DNA of 64,000 bases from Desulfarculaceae bacterium (lineage in GTDB: Bacteria > Desulfobacterota > Desulfarculia > Desulfarculales > Desulfarculaceae). Position numbers and translations under genes: made by a program. Every line of letters starts with the position of its first letter. Within the stretch, counting starts at the first letter, position 1. Below, in pieces: positions 25,969 through 35,132 of the stretch. The stretch is taken from positions 1 to 64,000 of the forward strand of contig JAHLKT010000006.1 of NCBI GenBank assembly GCA_020444545.1. Direction: 5' to 3'. The notes under the pieces are model-generated. The model ran no database searches, was not told the DNA's origin, and saw only the letters and a list, made by a program, of their open reading frames with translations.

Positions 25969-27669
25969 ATGGACAACCCTTACGCCAATAAATTGTGGAG
26001 AGATAAGAACTGGCCCTCCGACTTTCCCCGGGAGTTGCGTTTCGCCCACGAAGGCCTGCCCCTGTCTGGATATTTGGAGAAGCACAGCCAGGACACCCCG
26101 CAAAAGGACGCCATGATTTTTCACGGGCGTCACATCTCCTACCAAGAGTTCAACGACAAGGCCGACTCCTTTGCCCAGTTCCTGCGCCAAGCCGGTATCG
26201 GCAAGGGCGACCGGGTGGCCCTGTTTTTGCCCACCTCGCCCAACTTCGCCATCGCCTACATGGGTGTGTCCAAGATCGGGGCGACCACCACGGCCTGCAG
26301 CCCCGCCTTCAAGGAGATGGAGCTGGAGTTCCAGCTCAACGATTCCCAGGCCAGGGTCCTGGTCTGCCTGGACGAGTTCCTGGAGGTGGCCAAGGCGGCC
26401 CTGCCCAATACTTCGGTGGAAACGCTGGTGGTGACCGGGCTCAGGGACCTGGCCGGCGACGAGAACCTAACCGGCAAGGAAGAGCCGCCGCTTAAGGAGC
26501 GGGTGTATTACGACCAGGCCGTGGAGCTGAGCGACATCTTTCGGGACTACGCCTCCGAGCCGTTGGGGGTGGAGATAGACCTGGAGCAGGACATCGCCCT
26601 GTTGCAGTACACCGGCGGCACCACCGGCCTGCCCAAGGGGGCCATCCACACCTACTTCAACGTGCTCTACAAGGCCGCCTGCCGGGCGGAGGTGTCCTTC
26701 CACGACCTGCGTGAGCAGTTCCAGGACATCGTCACTCTGCAGATGGCGCCGATCTATCACGTGGCGGGCCTGCTGCAGTTCAACGCCAACCTGTACGAGG
26801 GCATCACACAGGTGGTGCTCTCCCACTTCTCCCCCCTGGTGGTGCTGCGCACCATCGAGAAGTACCGGCCGCAGTTCCTGGCTTCCCTGACCAAGATGAA
26901 CCTGGCCATGATGGACATGCCCGGCTCGGAGGAGTTCGACCTGACCAGCGTGCGGAAGAACCTCATCACCTCGGTAGGCCTGCCCCTCAACCAGCAGATA
27001 GCCGAGCGCTGGGGTGAGCGCATCGCACCCGGCGCCAAGATCGCCGAGACCGCCTACGGCCTGACCGAGACCCACACTGGGGACACCTTCATGCCCCAGG
27101 ATCGCCCCGCCAAATACGGGCCCCTGGGGGAGACCTGCTGCGGCATACCCATCTTCGGCACCGAGTTCCGCATCGTATCCCTGGAAGACCGGGGGGTGAC
27201 CCTGCCCATCGGCGAGGTGGGCGAGATAGTCATCAAGGGACCGGCCAACTGCAAGGGTTATTGGAACAAAGCGGAGGAAACCGCCGAAACCATCGTTGAC
27301 GGGTGGCTCTACACCGGAGATACCGGCAAATTTGATGACGAGGGATATTTTTATTGGCTGGGCCGCAAGAAGGAGATGATCAAGGTCTCCGGGTACTCGG
27401 TGTTTCCCGACGAGGTGGAGATGTTTTTGAACACCCACCCGGCCATCGACTGCACCGGAGTAACCGGGGTGCCCGACGAAAACAAGGGCATGGTGATCAA
27501 GGCGGTGGTGGTGCTCAAGGAAGACCAGCGCGGTAAGGTCACTCCCGAGGAGATCATGCAGTGGGCCAAGGAAAAGATGTCCTTTTACAAGGTGCCCAAG
27601 GTGGTGGAGTTCCGGGAGGCCCTGCCGCGTAGCGGAGGCACCAACAAGATTCTGCGCCGCCTGCTCTAG
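25969..27669 (+). CDS. AMP-binding acyl-CoA synthetase
   Basis: A 566-residue ANL-superfamily ligase that makes acyl-CoA from acid, ATP and CoA. Visible: P-loop YTGGTTGLPKGAIHT (about residue 210), aromatic/acyl-pocket region around QMAPIYHVAGLL, the A5 motif YGLTETHTG, A7 GWLYTGDTG, A8 GRKKEMIKVSGYSVFPDEVE, and a terminal A10 Lys in GGTNKILRR. Close to the long-chain fatty acid-CoA ligase group, but substrate is not deducible. It gives this module an ATP-driven alternative to the CaiB-type CoA-transferase. Confidence 0.94.
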   Translation: MDNPYANKLWRDKNWPSDFPRELRFAHEGLPLSGYLEKHSQDTPQKDAMIFHGRHISYQEFNDKADSFAQFLRQAGIGKGDRVALFLPTSPNFAIAYMGVSKIGATTTACSPAFKEMELEFQLNDSQARVLVCLDEFLEVAKAALPNTSVETLVVTGLRDLAGDENLTGKEEPPLKERVYYDQAVELSDIFRDYASEPLGVEIDLEQDIALLQYTGGTTGLPKGAIHTYFNVLYKAACRAEVSFHDLREQFQDIVTLQMAPIYHVAGLLQFNANLYEGITQVVLSHFSPLVVLRTIEKYRPQFLASLTKMNLAMMDMPGSEEFDLTSVRKNLITSVGLPLNQQIAERWGERIAPGAKIAETAYGLTETHTGDTFMPQDRPAKYGPLGETCCGIPIFGTEFRIVSLEDRGVTLPIGEVGEIVIKGPANCKGYWNKAEETAETIVDGWLYTGDTGKFDDEGYFYWLGRKKEMIKVSGYSVFPDEVEMFLNTHPAIDCTGVTGVPDENKGMVIKAVVVLKEDQRGKVTPEEIMQWAKEKMSFYKVPKVVEFREALPRSGGTNKILRRLL

Positions 27670-27722
27670 GCGGCGGGGCCCGCGTCATAAGGTTTATTTA
27701 AAGCGAGCCAAGGGGCAAAGCA

Positions 27723-28496
27723 GTGAAAACTAACGATCTGGTTACCCTATCCATTGAAGAGCACATCGCGGTGATCACCCTGAACAACCCGCCGGCCAAC
27801 GCCTGGAGCTTGGCCCTGGCCGAGGCCTTCGAGGCCGCCCTGGATCAGGCCGAGGCCGATGACCAGGCGCGGGTGATCGTCATCACCGGGGGCGAGGCCA
27901 AGTGCTTCTCGGCCGGTTTTGATGTGAGCGACGCCAAGAACACCCCCATCACCAGCCCCAAGGTGCGGGCCATGTGGCGGCGGCTGGACCGCATGGACAA
28001 GCCGCTCATTGCGGCTATGAACGGCCACGCCCTAGGTGGGGGCCTGGAGCTGGCCTTGTCCTGCCACCTCCGGGTGATGACCGACAACCCCAAGGCCCTC
28101 CTGGGCCTCACCGAACTGAATCTGGGCATCATCCCCGGCTGGGGCGGCACCCAGCGCCTGGCCCGCCTGGTGGGGCGCTCCCAGGCCCTGGACATGATCC
28201 TATTCAGTAAACGGGTGGGCCCGGCCGAGGCCCTGGAGATGGGCCTGGTGGATCGGTTGGCCCCGGCGGAGGGCTTCATGGACCAGGTAATGGACATGGC
28301 CCGCACCCTGGCCGGGCGGGCGCCCATCGCGGTGCGCTGGGTGCTCAAGTCCTTCGCGGCCGGGCTCTACGAGGGCCTGGACGCGGGCCTGGACACCGAG
28401 GCCGAGGGCTCGGCCGTGGTGCGCGAGACCGAGGACCGCCAAGAGGGGTTCGCGGCCTTTTTGGAGAAACGCCAGCCCCAGTTCAAGGGCCGCTAA
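27723..28496 (+). CDS. Enoyl-CoA hydratase/isomerase (crotonase family)
   Basis: A 257-residue crotonase. Oxyanion-hole strands are seen at CFSAGFDVSD (after ITGGEAK) and NGHALGGGLELAL; LTELNLGIIPGWGGTQRLAR contains the conserved Glu and the GGTQRL loop. GTG 27723 has AGGGG upstream. It completes a beta-oxidation-like set (ligase, hydratase, dehydrogenase, thiolase); last gene of the + strand run. Confidence 0.93.
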   Translation: MKTNDLVTLSIEEHIAVITLNNPPANAWSLALAEAFEAALDQAEADDQARVIVITGGEAKCFSAGFDVSDAKNTPITSPKVRAMWRRLDRMDKPLIAAMNGHALGGGLELALSCHLRVMTDNPKALLGLTELNLGIIPGWGGTQRLARLVGRSQALDMILFSKRVGPAEALEMGLVDRLAPAEGFMDQVMDMARTLAGRAPIAVRWVLKSFAAGLYEGLDAGLDTEAEGSAVVRETEDRQEGFAAFLEKRQPQFKGR

Positions 28497-28799
28497 GGAA
28501 CCAAGATTCGGATTCGTCGCCCTCCCTCGAAGACGGCGCCTGGGGAGTGGCGAGCGAGTGCGGGCGCGTTTTCGCGCGGCAGTGGAGATGACCAAGGTCT
28601 TGGGGACACACCGTCCCCAAGACCTTTGACGATTCATCAGGCCGCTCCGCGCCCGGAACGCCTCACAAGATCGAGGGGTACGTCTGGGATAGCTTTTCCT
28701 GCCAAGTGTCGAACTTAATTTGACCGCATGTGCTGGTGATCTATTGCGGTGGCGACCTGCCCCGTGTGTGGGCCTTCCTTGGTAAGTACCTTAGGCAAA
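28497..28799. other. Convergent intergenic region
   Basis: About 300 bases between convergent units. Apart from the perfect hairpin at 28594-28626 I see no gene, tRNA or promoter. Confidence 0.5.
28594..28626. repeat. Perfect 14-bp hairpin, REP-like
   Basis: AAGGTCTTGGGGAC and its exact complement (28594-28607, 28613-28626) around the five-base loop ACACC. No T-run flanks it. Palindromes built on a TTGGGGAC / GTCCCCAA core are, from memory, often found as dispersed REP-like elements. It may serve as a bidirectional stop between the convergent operons. Confidence 0.5.
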
Positions 28800-29171
28800 T
28801 CAGCTGCGAGACGCTGTTGCTTTCGGAGGCGGCGCCGTGATTACCAACAGCCGCAAGCTCTCCGTACCGGTGGACAGAATGCGGTGGCGCGCGCCTCGGG
28901 GAATGAAGACGAAGTCGCCCGGGCCCAGGCGGCGCTCCTGTTGTTCCAGCCGGAAGAGGCACTCTCCGGCCAGCACGTAGAAGGCCTGGTCCGTGGTCGG
29001 GTGGTCGTGCTCCTCGGCCTCGCCGCCCGGCTCGATGTTGCCGTGCCAGATCGCCAGGTGCCGGGCCCCGTTGTCCGGGTGGGCCAGGTAATGATTCAGG
29101 GTTCCGGAATGCCCCGGCGGCGAGAAGGACGGCAGCCCGTTCAGGTCCTCCAGATTTATGAAGTTCCTCAT
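28800..29171 (-). CDS. Small cupin-domain protein
   Basis: A 123-residue single cupin barrel. The first cupin motif is EHDHPTTDQAFYVLAGECLF (two His and a later Glu-position), the second GPGDFVFIPRGARHRIL. These residues suit a bound divalent metal. It is the last gene of the minus-strand operon 35132 to 28800, 28 bases after dctM. Cupins in such operons can be isomerases, decarboxylases or sensors; no function can be assigned. Confidence 0.8.
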   Translation of the reverse strand: MRNFINLEDLNGLPSFSPPGHSGTLNHYLAHPDNGARHLAIWHGNIEPGGEAEEHDHPTTDQAFYVLAGECLFRLEQQERRLGPGDFVFIPRGARHRILSTGTESLRLLVITAPPPKATASRS

Positions 29172-29199
29172 CGCGTCCTCTCTCGCCTGGGGCCCCCGC

Positions 29200-30501
29200 C
29201 TACATCATGGTGGAGGGTAGCCACAAAATTATCTGCGGGAAGATTATAACCAGGGCCAATCCCACCGAATCCAAGAGCATGAAAGGAGCCGCGCCTATCA
29301 GGATGTCCTTCAAGGATACATTGGAAGGTGCGATGCCCTTGATGATGTAGAGATTCAACCCCAGGGGCGGGGTGATTTGGGCCATTTCGGTATTGACCAC
29401 GAACATGACCCCGAACCAGACCGGATCGAATCCCAGCGCCTTGATGATGGGCACGAAGATGGGGATGGTCACCAGCAGGATGCCCGCCGGATCCATGATG
29501 CAGCCCAGGAAGATGAGGATGATGTTGATGCCCACGATCACCAGCCAGGGCGATGCGGACTGCTCCACTAGCCACGAGGAGAGCTGCTGGGGGAGTTGCA
29601 GGTAGCTGAGTACGAAGCCGAACAACGAGGCAGCCACCAGCACCCAGCCGATGAAGCAGGTGATGCGGCAGGTGCTCAGGAAAGCGCCCTTGATGGCCTG
29701 CCAGCTCAGGCGGCGGTAGGCGAAGCCGATGACCAGGGCCAGGAAACAGCCCACGCCGGCGATCTCGGCCGGAGTGGCGATGCCCAGGTAGATGGACAGT
29801 AGCATGGCCATGGCCAGGAATAGGATGGCCCACACCTTGTACAGGGAGCGCCAGCGATCCCGCCAGGTGATGCCCTCCATGCGAGGGGCCAAGGCGGGAT
29901 TAAGGGCGCAGCGGATGATGATGTAGAGGATGAACATGCCGCTGAGCATCATGCCGGGAACCACCCCGCCCATGAATAGCTGGCCTATGGACTCCTCCAC
30001 CAGGGTGCCGTAGATGATCATGTAGATGCTGGGCGGGATGAGCGCGCCCAGGGCCCCGCCCGCCGCGATGGAGCCGCAGGACAGGCGCTTCTCATAGCCT
30101 CGGTTGACCATCTCCGGCACCGCGATGCGCCCCACCGCCGCGGCGGTGGCGGTGCTGGCCCCGGACACCGAGGCGAACAGGGTGCAGGTGAGCTGGCTGG
30201 CCACGGCCAGGCCCCCGGGCAGACGGCCGGTCCATTTGGAGAGCATATCAAAGGCGTCGGTGCTCACCCCGGAGTGCAGGATTATTTCGGCCATGAAGAT
30301 GAATAAGGGTATGGCCGCCAGGGCGAAGTTGTTTATCTGCCCAAAAGCCGTGGTGGCCACCAGCATCAGCTTGTCGGTGCCCAACATGATCAGCACCAGG
30401 GTGAGGGACAGGGCGCCCAGGCTGAAGGCGATGGGAACCCCGATGAAGATGAGCAGGAGCAGGCAAACCAGGATGATGCTTAGCAGGGCCCACCATTCCA
30501 T
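29200..30501 (-). CDS. TRAP transporter large permease (DctM)
   Basis: A 433-residue permease with the complete DctM pattern: FIGVPIAFSLGALSLTLVL, AIPLFIFMAEI, VSGASTATAAAVGRIAVPEM, GALGALIPPSIYMIIYG and TEMAQITPPLGLNLYIIKGI. The true start is ATG 30501, which shares its first base with the last base of the dctQ stop (TGATG), giving translational coupling. An in-frame extension upstream to 30735 is overlap with dctQ, not protein. The order within the operon is P, Q, M. Confidence 0.95.
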   Translation of the reverse strand: MEWWALLSIILVCLLLLIFIGVPIAFSLGALSLTLVLIMLGTDKLMLVATTAFGQINNFALAAIPLFIFMAEIILHSGVSTDAFDMLSKWTGRLPGGLAVASQLTCTLFASVSGASTATAAAVGRIAVPEMVNRGYEKRLSCGSIAAGGALGALIPPSIYMIIYGTLVEESIGQLFMGGVVPGMMLSGMFILYIIIRCALNPALAPRMEGITWRDRWRSLYKVWAILFLAMAMLLSIYLGIATPAEIAGVGCFLALVIGFAYRRLSWQAIKGAFLSTCRITCFIGWVLVAASLFGFVLSYLQLPQQLSSWLVEQSASPWLVIVGINIILIFLGCIMDPAGILLVTIPIFVPIIKALGFDPVWFGVMFVVNTEMAQITPPLGLNLYIIKGIAPSNVSLKDILIGAAPFMLLDSVGLALVIIFPQIILWLPSTMM

Positions 30502-31055
30502 CAGTGGCCGCCTTTCTGCGGGGAGAAGGGCTCGCCCTTGCCCGCGAGGTAGCGCAGGTTGCACAACATGCGCACCACCAAAAGCAGGATCACCAGGCCC
30601 GAGCCCAGAGGTACCAGCACCTGAAAGGGGAACAGGGGCCAGCGCACCCCGCCCGAGGAGACCTCGTTGTAGACCAGCGACTCCCAGGCCAGCCGCCAGC
30701 CTTGCCAGAGCATGATGGCCGCGTAGTAGATGCATACCGCGTCGATGAACAGATCAAGCTTGGCCTTGGCGCGGCCGGTGAAGCGGCCGTAAAAAAAGTC
30801 GGCCCGCACGTGGCCGTCGATGGAGGTAGTGTAGGCCGAGCCCAGGTAGACCATGCCCACCAACAGGAAGGCGTTCAAGTCCACCGCCCAGTCGGTGGGA
30901 GCATTGAAGAAGTAGCGGCCGCCCACCTCGCGCACCAGGGCCGCCATCATCACCACGGCCAGGGAGCCGGCCAACCAGCCGCTCTGCACGGACAGCCAGT
31001 TCACGCCGTCCATGAAGCGGTCGAACCTACTACGGGAAACCGGGTCGCTCATCAT
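30501..31055 (-). CDS. TRAP transporter small permease (DctQ)
   Basis: A 184-residue four-helix DctQ protein. REVGGRYFFNAPTDWAVDLN is the typical N-terminal loop (R-YFF-x-W), and TSIDGHVRADFFYGRFTGRA is the conserved xxHVRxDxxY loop. ATG 31055 lies just after a GGGGGTGA sequence; ATG 31052 is an alternative. Coupled to dctM by overlapping stop/start. Confidence 0.93.
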   Translation of the reverse strand: MMSDPVSRSRFDRFMDGVNWLSVQSGWLAGSLAVVMMAALVREVGGRYFFNAPTDWAVDLNAFLLVGMVYLGSAYTTSIDGHVRADFFYGRFTGRAKAKLDLFIDAVCIYYAAIMLWQGWRLAWESLVYNEVSSGGVRWPLFPFQVLVPLGSGLVILLLVVRMLCNLRYLAGKGEPFSPQKGGH

Positions 31056-31081
31056 TCACCCCCGCGGCCCTTGGGCCGGTC

Positions 31082-31118
31082 CCCGGGGCCGGAGGGGGCA
31101 GGCGCCCCCGGCCCCGGG
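31082..31118 (-). terminator. Stem-loop after DctP (2)
   Basis: Eleven-base perfect stem CCCGGGGCCGG / CCGGCCCCGGG, with a further G/C-rich inner pairing, starting eight bases beyond the dctP stop and before dctQ. No U-run. Placed like the hairpins behind the other TRAP binding-protein genes. Confidence 0.55.
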
Positions 31119-31125
31119 CCAGTGC

Positions 31126-32181
31126 TTACTTGCCTTGGTTGAAGCGGTCCAGGATCGCCTTCTTGACCTGTTTGGCCTCGGCGCCCAGGCCCTGCTTCTC
31201 GCACTGCTTCACGTACCAGTCCCACACCGGCTGGGTCTTCTTGTACATGATCTCGGCCTGGGCCGGCGGTAGGGTGTAGAACTGCACGCCGCGCTTCTTG
31301 GCTTCGGCGATGATGGGGCCGTCCTGGTCCTTTTCATAGATGCCCACCCACTTGGCCCAGAGGTCCTTGGCCCGGGCGGTCTTGATGATCATCTCCTGAA
31401 GGTCCTTGGGCAGCTTGCGCCAGGCCTTGTTGCTCATCCACAGGAAGCCGGCCGCATAGCCGATGAGCGGCGGGTTCACCACCTGGTCGGCCACTTCCCA
31501 CAGGCGGTACTGCTTGAGGGAGTAGGTGGTCATCAGGCCGGCGTCCACCACGCCCTTTTGCATGGCCTGGTAGTACTCGCCGCCGATGGTCATCACCGGC
31601 GAGGCGCCCAGCATCTTGATGGCGATGGAGGCCGAGCCGCCGGCCGAGCGGATCTTCATGCCCTCGAAGTCGGCGGTGTTCTTGATCTTCTTGGCCCGGG
31701 TGGCCACCTGGAAGTTGTAAGGCGCCACCGGGGTGCAGGTGAGGTACTTGACCTTGGCCACCCGGCTGTAGGCCTTGTCCATGATCTGGGCCACCACGCC
31801 GTTGACCCCCAGGGCCCAGCAGTCCTCCCAGCTCCGGAAGTTGGAGGGAAGCTGCTGCCAGTCGCCGATGGCGATCTTGCCGTCATAGTAGGTGGGGTAG
31901 GCCATGAGCAGGTCGATGACCCCGTTGCTCAGGGCGTTGAGGGCCTCCTTCTTGCTCACCGGCTCGCCGCCGTAGTGGCGCTCGAACTTAATGCGGCCCT
32001 TGGAGTTGGCCTCGATGCGATCCAGCAGGTCATCCACCACCAAAAAGCGCATGTGGCCCTTGGGGTAGACCGATTCATACACCAGCTTGAACTGGGGCTC
32101 GGCCGCTTGGGCCGGAGCGCCCACCGACAGGGCCATGACCAGAGCCAGGCAGGCCATTATCAGCCAATAGGACTTTTTCAT
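31126..32181 (-). CDS. TRAP transporter solute-binding protein (DctP family)
   Basis: A 351-residue periplasmic protein. Signal peptide 1-26 (MKKSYWLIMACLALVMALSV, cleavage after AQA). Mature part: GHMRFLVVDDLLDRIEANSK opening, FEGMKIRSAGGSASIAIKML, where the Arg after KI is the conserved carboxylate-binding arginine of the family, and MTIGGEYYQAMQKGVVDAGL. GGGAGGG precedes ATG 32181. It lies downstream of the CitE-like lyase, so the ligand is probably the acid processed by this operon. Confidence 0.94.
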   Translation of the reverse strand: MKKSYWLIMACLALVMALSVGAPAQAAEPQFKLVYESVYPKGHMRFLVVDDLLDRIEANSKGRIKFERHYGGEPVSKKEALNALSNGVIDLLMAYPTYYDGKIAIGDWQQLPSNFRSWEDCWALGVNGVVAQIMDKAYSRVAKVKYLTCTPVAPYNFQVATRAKKIKNTADFEGMKIRSAGGSASIAIKMLGASPVMTIGGEYYQAMQKGVVDAGLMTTYSLKQYRLWEVADQVVNPPLIGYAAGFLWMSNKAWRKLPKDLQEMIIKTARAKDLWAKWVGIYEKDQDGPIIAEAKKRGVQFYTLPPAQAEIMYKKTQPVWDWYVKQCEKQGLGAEAKQVKKAILDRFNQGK

Positions 32182-32257
32182 AGTTTCCCTCCCTTATTAA
32201 CGCTAGCGCGCCATGAACTCTCTCCCGCCCCGGCACCGCATGGCCGGGGCGCCATAT

Positions 32258-33139
32258 TCACTCGCCGGGCTTCAGACTGGCCGCGAAGTCCAGGATGTCA
32301 CGGGCGGTGTGGGCCATGGCGTAGTCAACCATGTCCCCCTCGTAGACCACCGCCGCATGTCCCTGGGCCTCGGCCTCGGCAAAGGCGGCCAAGAGGCCCC
32401 GGTAATAAGCCAGCTCCTGCTCGGTGGGGGTGAAGACCTGGTTGACCACGGCCACGTGGCTGGGATGGATCAGGGCCATGCCTTGATAGCCCAGGGAGCG
32501 GTTGAGCCCCGCGTCCCGGGCCAGGCCCTCCAGGTCGGCCACGTCGTACCAGGAGTTGATCAGCGGTTGGGCCCCGGCCGCCCGGGCGTCCAGCACCAGC
32601 TTGGAGCGCAGGTAGAGCGTCTCGGTGCCTTGCTTGCTCCACTGGTAGCCGATGGAGCGCTGGGCGTCGCCGCCGGGCCCGGCGGACATCAGGATGGTGT
32701 CCACCCGGGGGCTGGCCGTGGCGATCTCGTAGGCGTGCCGCATGCCCAGGGCGGTCTCCAGGAGCAGCGGCGCGGCGATGGAGCCGGGCTCCATGCCTCG
32801 CTCCAACTCCAGGACGCCCAGCATCCGGTCCACCTCGGCCAATTCGGCGGCCTGGTAAACCTTGGGCAGCATCACTGCGGCTAGGTTGGGGTGGACCACG
32901 GCATCCAGGTCGCCCTGGGTAAGCCCGGTGGCTAGGCTGTTGAGGCGCACGCAGTAGTAATCGCCCGGCCGGGCCTGCTCCAGCACCGCGCGCACCTCGC
33001 GGCGGGCGTCCTCCTTGGAGCTTTGGGGCACCGCGTCTTCCAGGTCCAGGATCAAGCCGTCGGGCTTCACCTTCCAGGCCTTGTCCACCCAGGAAGGCTT
33101 GTGCCCGGGCACGAACAACAGGGAACGCAGGGGTCTCAT
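32258..33139 (-). CDS. HpcH/HpaI-CitE-like CoA-ester lyase
   Basis: A 293-residue TIM barrel of the citrate lyase beta / malyl-CoA / citramalyl-CoA lyase family. LLFVPGHKPSWVDKA, the DLEDAVP metal/substrate strand, CVRLNSLATGL (conserved Arg), LLLETALG with the Mg-binding Glu, and SAGPGGDAQRSIGYQWS with the second acidic ligand are all visible. It would cleave a beta-hydroxyacyl-CoA (malyl- or citramalyl-type) to acetyl-CoA plus a 2-oxoacid. ATG 33139 chosen by family alignment; the ribosome-binding site is weak. It lies between a CaiB-type transferase and TRAP genes. Confidence 0.9.
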   Translation of the reverse strand: MRPLRSLLFVPGHKPSWVDKAWKVKPDGLILDLEDAVPQSSKEDARREVRAVLEQARPGDYYCVRLNSLATGLTQGDLDAVVHPNLAAVMLPKVYQAAELAEVDRMLGVLELERGMEPGSIAAPLLLETALGMRHAYEIATASPRVDTILMSAGPGGDAQRSIGYQWSKQGTETLYLRSKLVLDARAAGAQPLINSWYDVADLEGLARDAGLNRSLGYQGMALIHPSHVAVVNQVFTPTEQELAYYRGLLAAFAEAEAQGHAAVVYEGDMVDYAMAHTARDILDFAASLKPGE

Positions 33140-33161
33140 GGGCGGTTCCCAGTTTGCATAA

Positions 33162-34343
33162 TCATTCCTTTTCCGGCGCGGTGGCCGCGCCCGAGGCCAA
33201 AAGCGCCTCGATTTCATCAAGGCCGTAGCCCAGCTCGGCCAGCACCTGGCGGGTGTCCTGGCCGATGGCCGGGGCCGGGCTATGCACCTCGGGCATGTAA
33301 CCGTCGGCCGCGATGGGGGTCTTCACCTGGGTAATGGGCCCCAGGTCCGGATGCTCCAGGGTCTGCAATATTCCCCGCGCCTGCACGTGGGGGTCGTCCA
33401 GCACCTGGCCCACGTCCAGCACCGGCCCGCCGGGGATGCCCGCCCGGCGAATCTCGGCCACCACCTCGTCGCGGGTGCGCGAGGCCAGGGCCTGCTCGAT
33501 AAGCCCGGTGAGTTCGTCGCGGTGGGCCACCCGGTCCTGGTTGGTGATGAAGCGCGGGTCTTGGGCCAGCTCCGGCCTCCCCAGCACCCCCAGCAGCGAC
33601 TGCCAGAAGCGCTCGGTGGAGGCCCCGATGAACAGATAGCCGTCCGAGGCCTTGAACACCTGGTAGGGCGAGAAGGCGGGCAGGGCCGAGCCGGCCCGGA
33701 CCGGCAGGTCGCCGTTCATGGAATAGCGGGCGATCAGCGGCGACATCCACGACAGGGCGGTGTCCAGCAGGCTGATGTCCACCCGCTGGCCTTGGCCCGT
33801 CTCCTGGCGCTCCAACAGGGCCTTGAGCACGGCCAGGGCGGTGTACATGCCCGCGCCCGTGTCGATCCAGGAGGCCCCGATCCGCACCGGGGGGCTGTCG
33901 TCGTGGCCGGTGCAGAGCATGATGCCGCACATGGCCTGGGCCACCACGTCGTAGCCGGGCAGGTTGCTGTAGGGCCCGGTCTGGCCGAAGCCGGAAATGG
34001 AGCAGTAGATCAGGCGGGGGTTGATCTCCCGGGCCGCCTCCCAGCCCAAGCCCAGGCGATCCATGGCGCCGGGGGTGAAGCTTTCGACAAGCACGTCGGA
34101 CTCGGCTATGAGCTTCTTGACCACCTCCACCGCAGCCGGGTTCTTAAGGTCCAGGGAGATGTCGCGCTTGTTGCGGTTAGCCGCCGCGTGGTAGGCCCCG
34201 CCCAGCAGGGGACGGAAATGGTCGCCGTGGGGATGCTCCACCTTGAGCACCGAGGCCCCGAAGTCGGCCAGGAGCATCCCGCAGAAGGGGCCGGCCAGGG
34301 CGTGGCTCATGTCCAAAACCTTGAGTTCGGCGAACACCGACAT
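33162..34343 (-). CDS. CaiB/BaiF-family (class III) CoA-transferase
   Basis: A 393-residue class III CoA-transferase. VLDMSHALAGPFCGMLLADF start, NRNKRDISLDLKNP, ISGFGQTGPYSNLPGYDVV and SWIDTGAGMYTALAVL with the catalytic Asp are present. GGGAGAGCC precedes ATG 34343. Not a close copy of the 18063 gene, so probably serves a different acid. Between a crotonase and the CitE-like lyase, it fits activation of a dicarboxylate. Confidence 0.94.
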   Translation of the reverse strand: MSVFAELKVLDMSHALAGPFCGMLLADFGASVLKVEHPHGDHFRPLLGGAYHAAANRNKRDISLDLKNPAAVEVVKKLIAESDVLVESFTPGAMDRLGLGWEAAREINPRLIYCSISGFGQTGPYSNLPGYDVVAQAMCGIMLCTGHDDSPPVRIGASWIDTGAGMYTALAVLKALLERQETGQGQRVDISLLDTALSWMSPLIARYSMNGDLPVRAGSALPAFSPYQVFKASDGYLFIGASTERFWQSLLGVLGRPELAQDPRFITNQDRVAHRDELTGLIEQALASRTRDEVVAEIRRAGIPGGPVLDVGQVLDDPHVQARGILQTLEHPDLGPITQVKTPIAADGYMPEVHSPAPAIGQDTRQVLAELGYGLDEIEALLASGAATAPEKE

Positions 34344-34358
34344 GGCTCTCTCCCGCCG

Positions 34359-35132
34359 CTACTTTCCCTGCCAAACCGGGGGCCGCTTTTCGGCAAAGGC
34401 CCTGGGCCCCTCCTTGGCGTCCTCGGTGGTTTTCAAAAGCTCGAAGATGGTGGTCTCCAGGCGGATGCCCTCGTCCAGGCTCATGCTTTGGGAGCGCACC
34501 ACCAGCTCCTTTATGGCCTGCAAGGCCAGGGGCGGGCTGGCCGCCAAGGCCCGGGCGTACTCGTCGGCCGCCTCCATGAGCTTCTCGCGGGGCACCACCT
34601 TGTTGATCAGCCCGAAGCGCAGGGCCTCCTCGGCGCTGAGCCGCCGCCCCAGGAGCACCATCTCCATGGCCACGGCGTAGGGAAGCTGGCGGGCGATGCG
34701 CTGGGTGCCCCCGTTGGCCGGCAGGATGCCCCGCTTCACCTCGGGGATGGAGAACACCGCGTCCTCACAGGCCACCCGGATGTCGGTGGCCAGGAGCAGG
34801 GTCATGCCTCCGGCCAGGCAGTAGCCGTTGATCGCGGCCACGATGGGCTTCCACACCTCCAGGCCTCGGTTGAGGATCTGGTCCTTCTGGGTCTGCCAGA
34901 ACTCGTACTTCTCGGGCTGGCGGGGGATGGTGGTTTTGAGGTCCGCCCCGGCGGTGAAGGCCTTGTCGCCCGCGCCGGTGACCACTGCCGCCCAGATCTC
35001 CGGGTCGTCGCGCACCTGGCACCAAGCCTCGGAGAGCAGGTGATAGGTTTCCGGGTCCATGGCGTTCATCACCTCGGGACGGTTGATGGTGATGTGGGCG
35101 ATATGGTCTTCCACCGAGAAGAGAACCTTCAT
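34359..35132 (-). CDS. Enoyl-CoA hydratase/isomerase (crotonase family)
   Basis: A 257-residue crotonase, first gene of the minus-strand operon. ITINRPEVMNAMDPETYHLL, FTAGADLKTT and NGYCLAGGMTLLLATDIRVA form the oxyanion-hole region, and VKRGILPANGGTQRIARQLP the catalytic Glu/GGTQR region (one acidic position reads K-R-G-I, so compare carefully). ATG 35132 chosen because GGGAG lies about nine bases before it; two in-frame ATGs lie upstream. Likely hydrates an unsaturated acyl-CoA produced after the CaiB step. Confidence 0.92.
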   Translation of the reverse strand: MKVLFSVEDHIAHITINRPEVMNAMDPETYHLLSEAWCQVRDDPEIWAAVVTGAGDKAFTAGADLKTTIPRQPEKYEFWQTQKDQILNRGLEVWKPIVAAINGYCLAGGMTLLLATDIRVACEDAVFSIPEVKRGILPANGGTQRIARQLPYAVAMEMVLLGRRLSAEEALRFGLINKVVPREKLMEAADEYARALAASPPLALQAIKELVVRSQSMSLDEGIRLETTIFELLKTTEDAKEGPRAFAEKRPPVWQGK

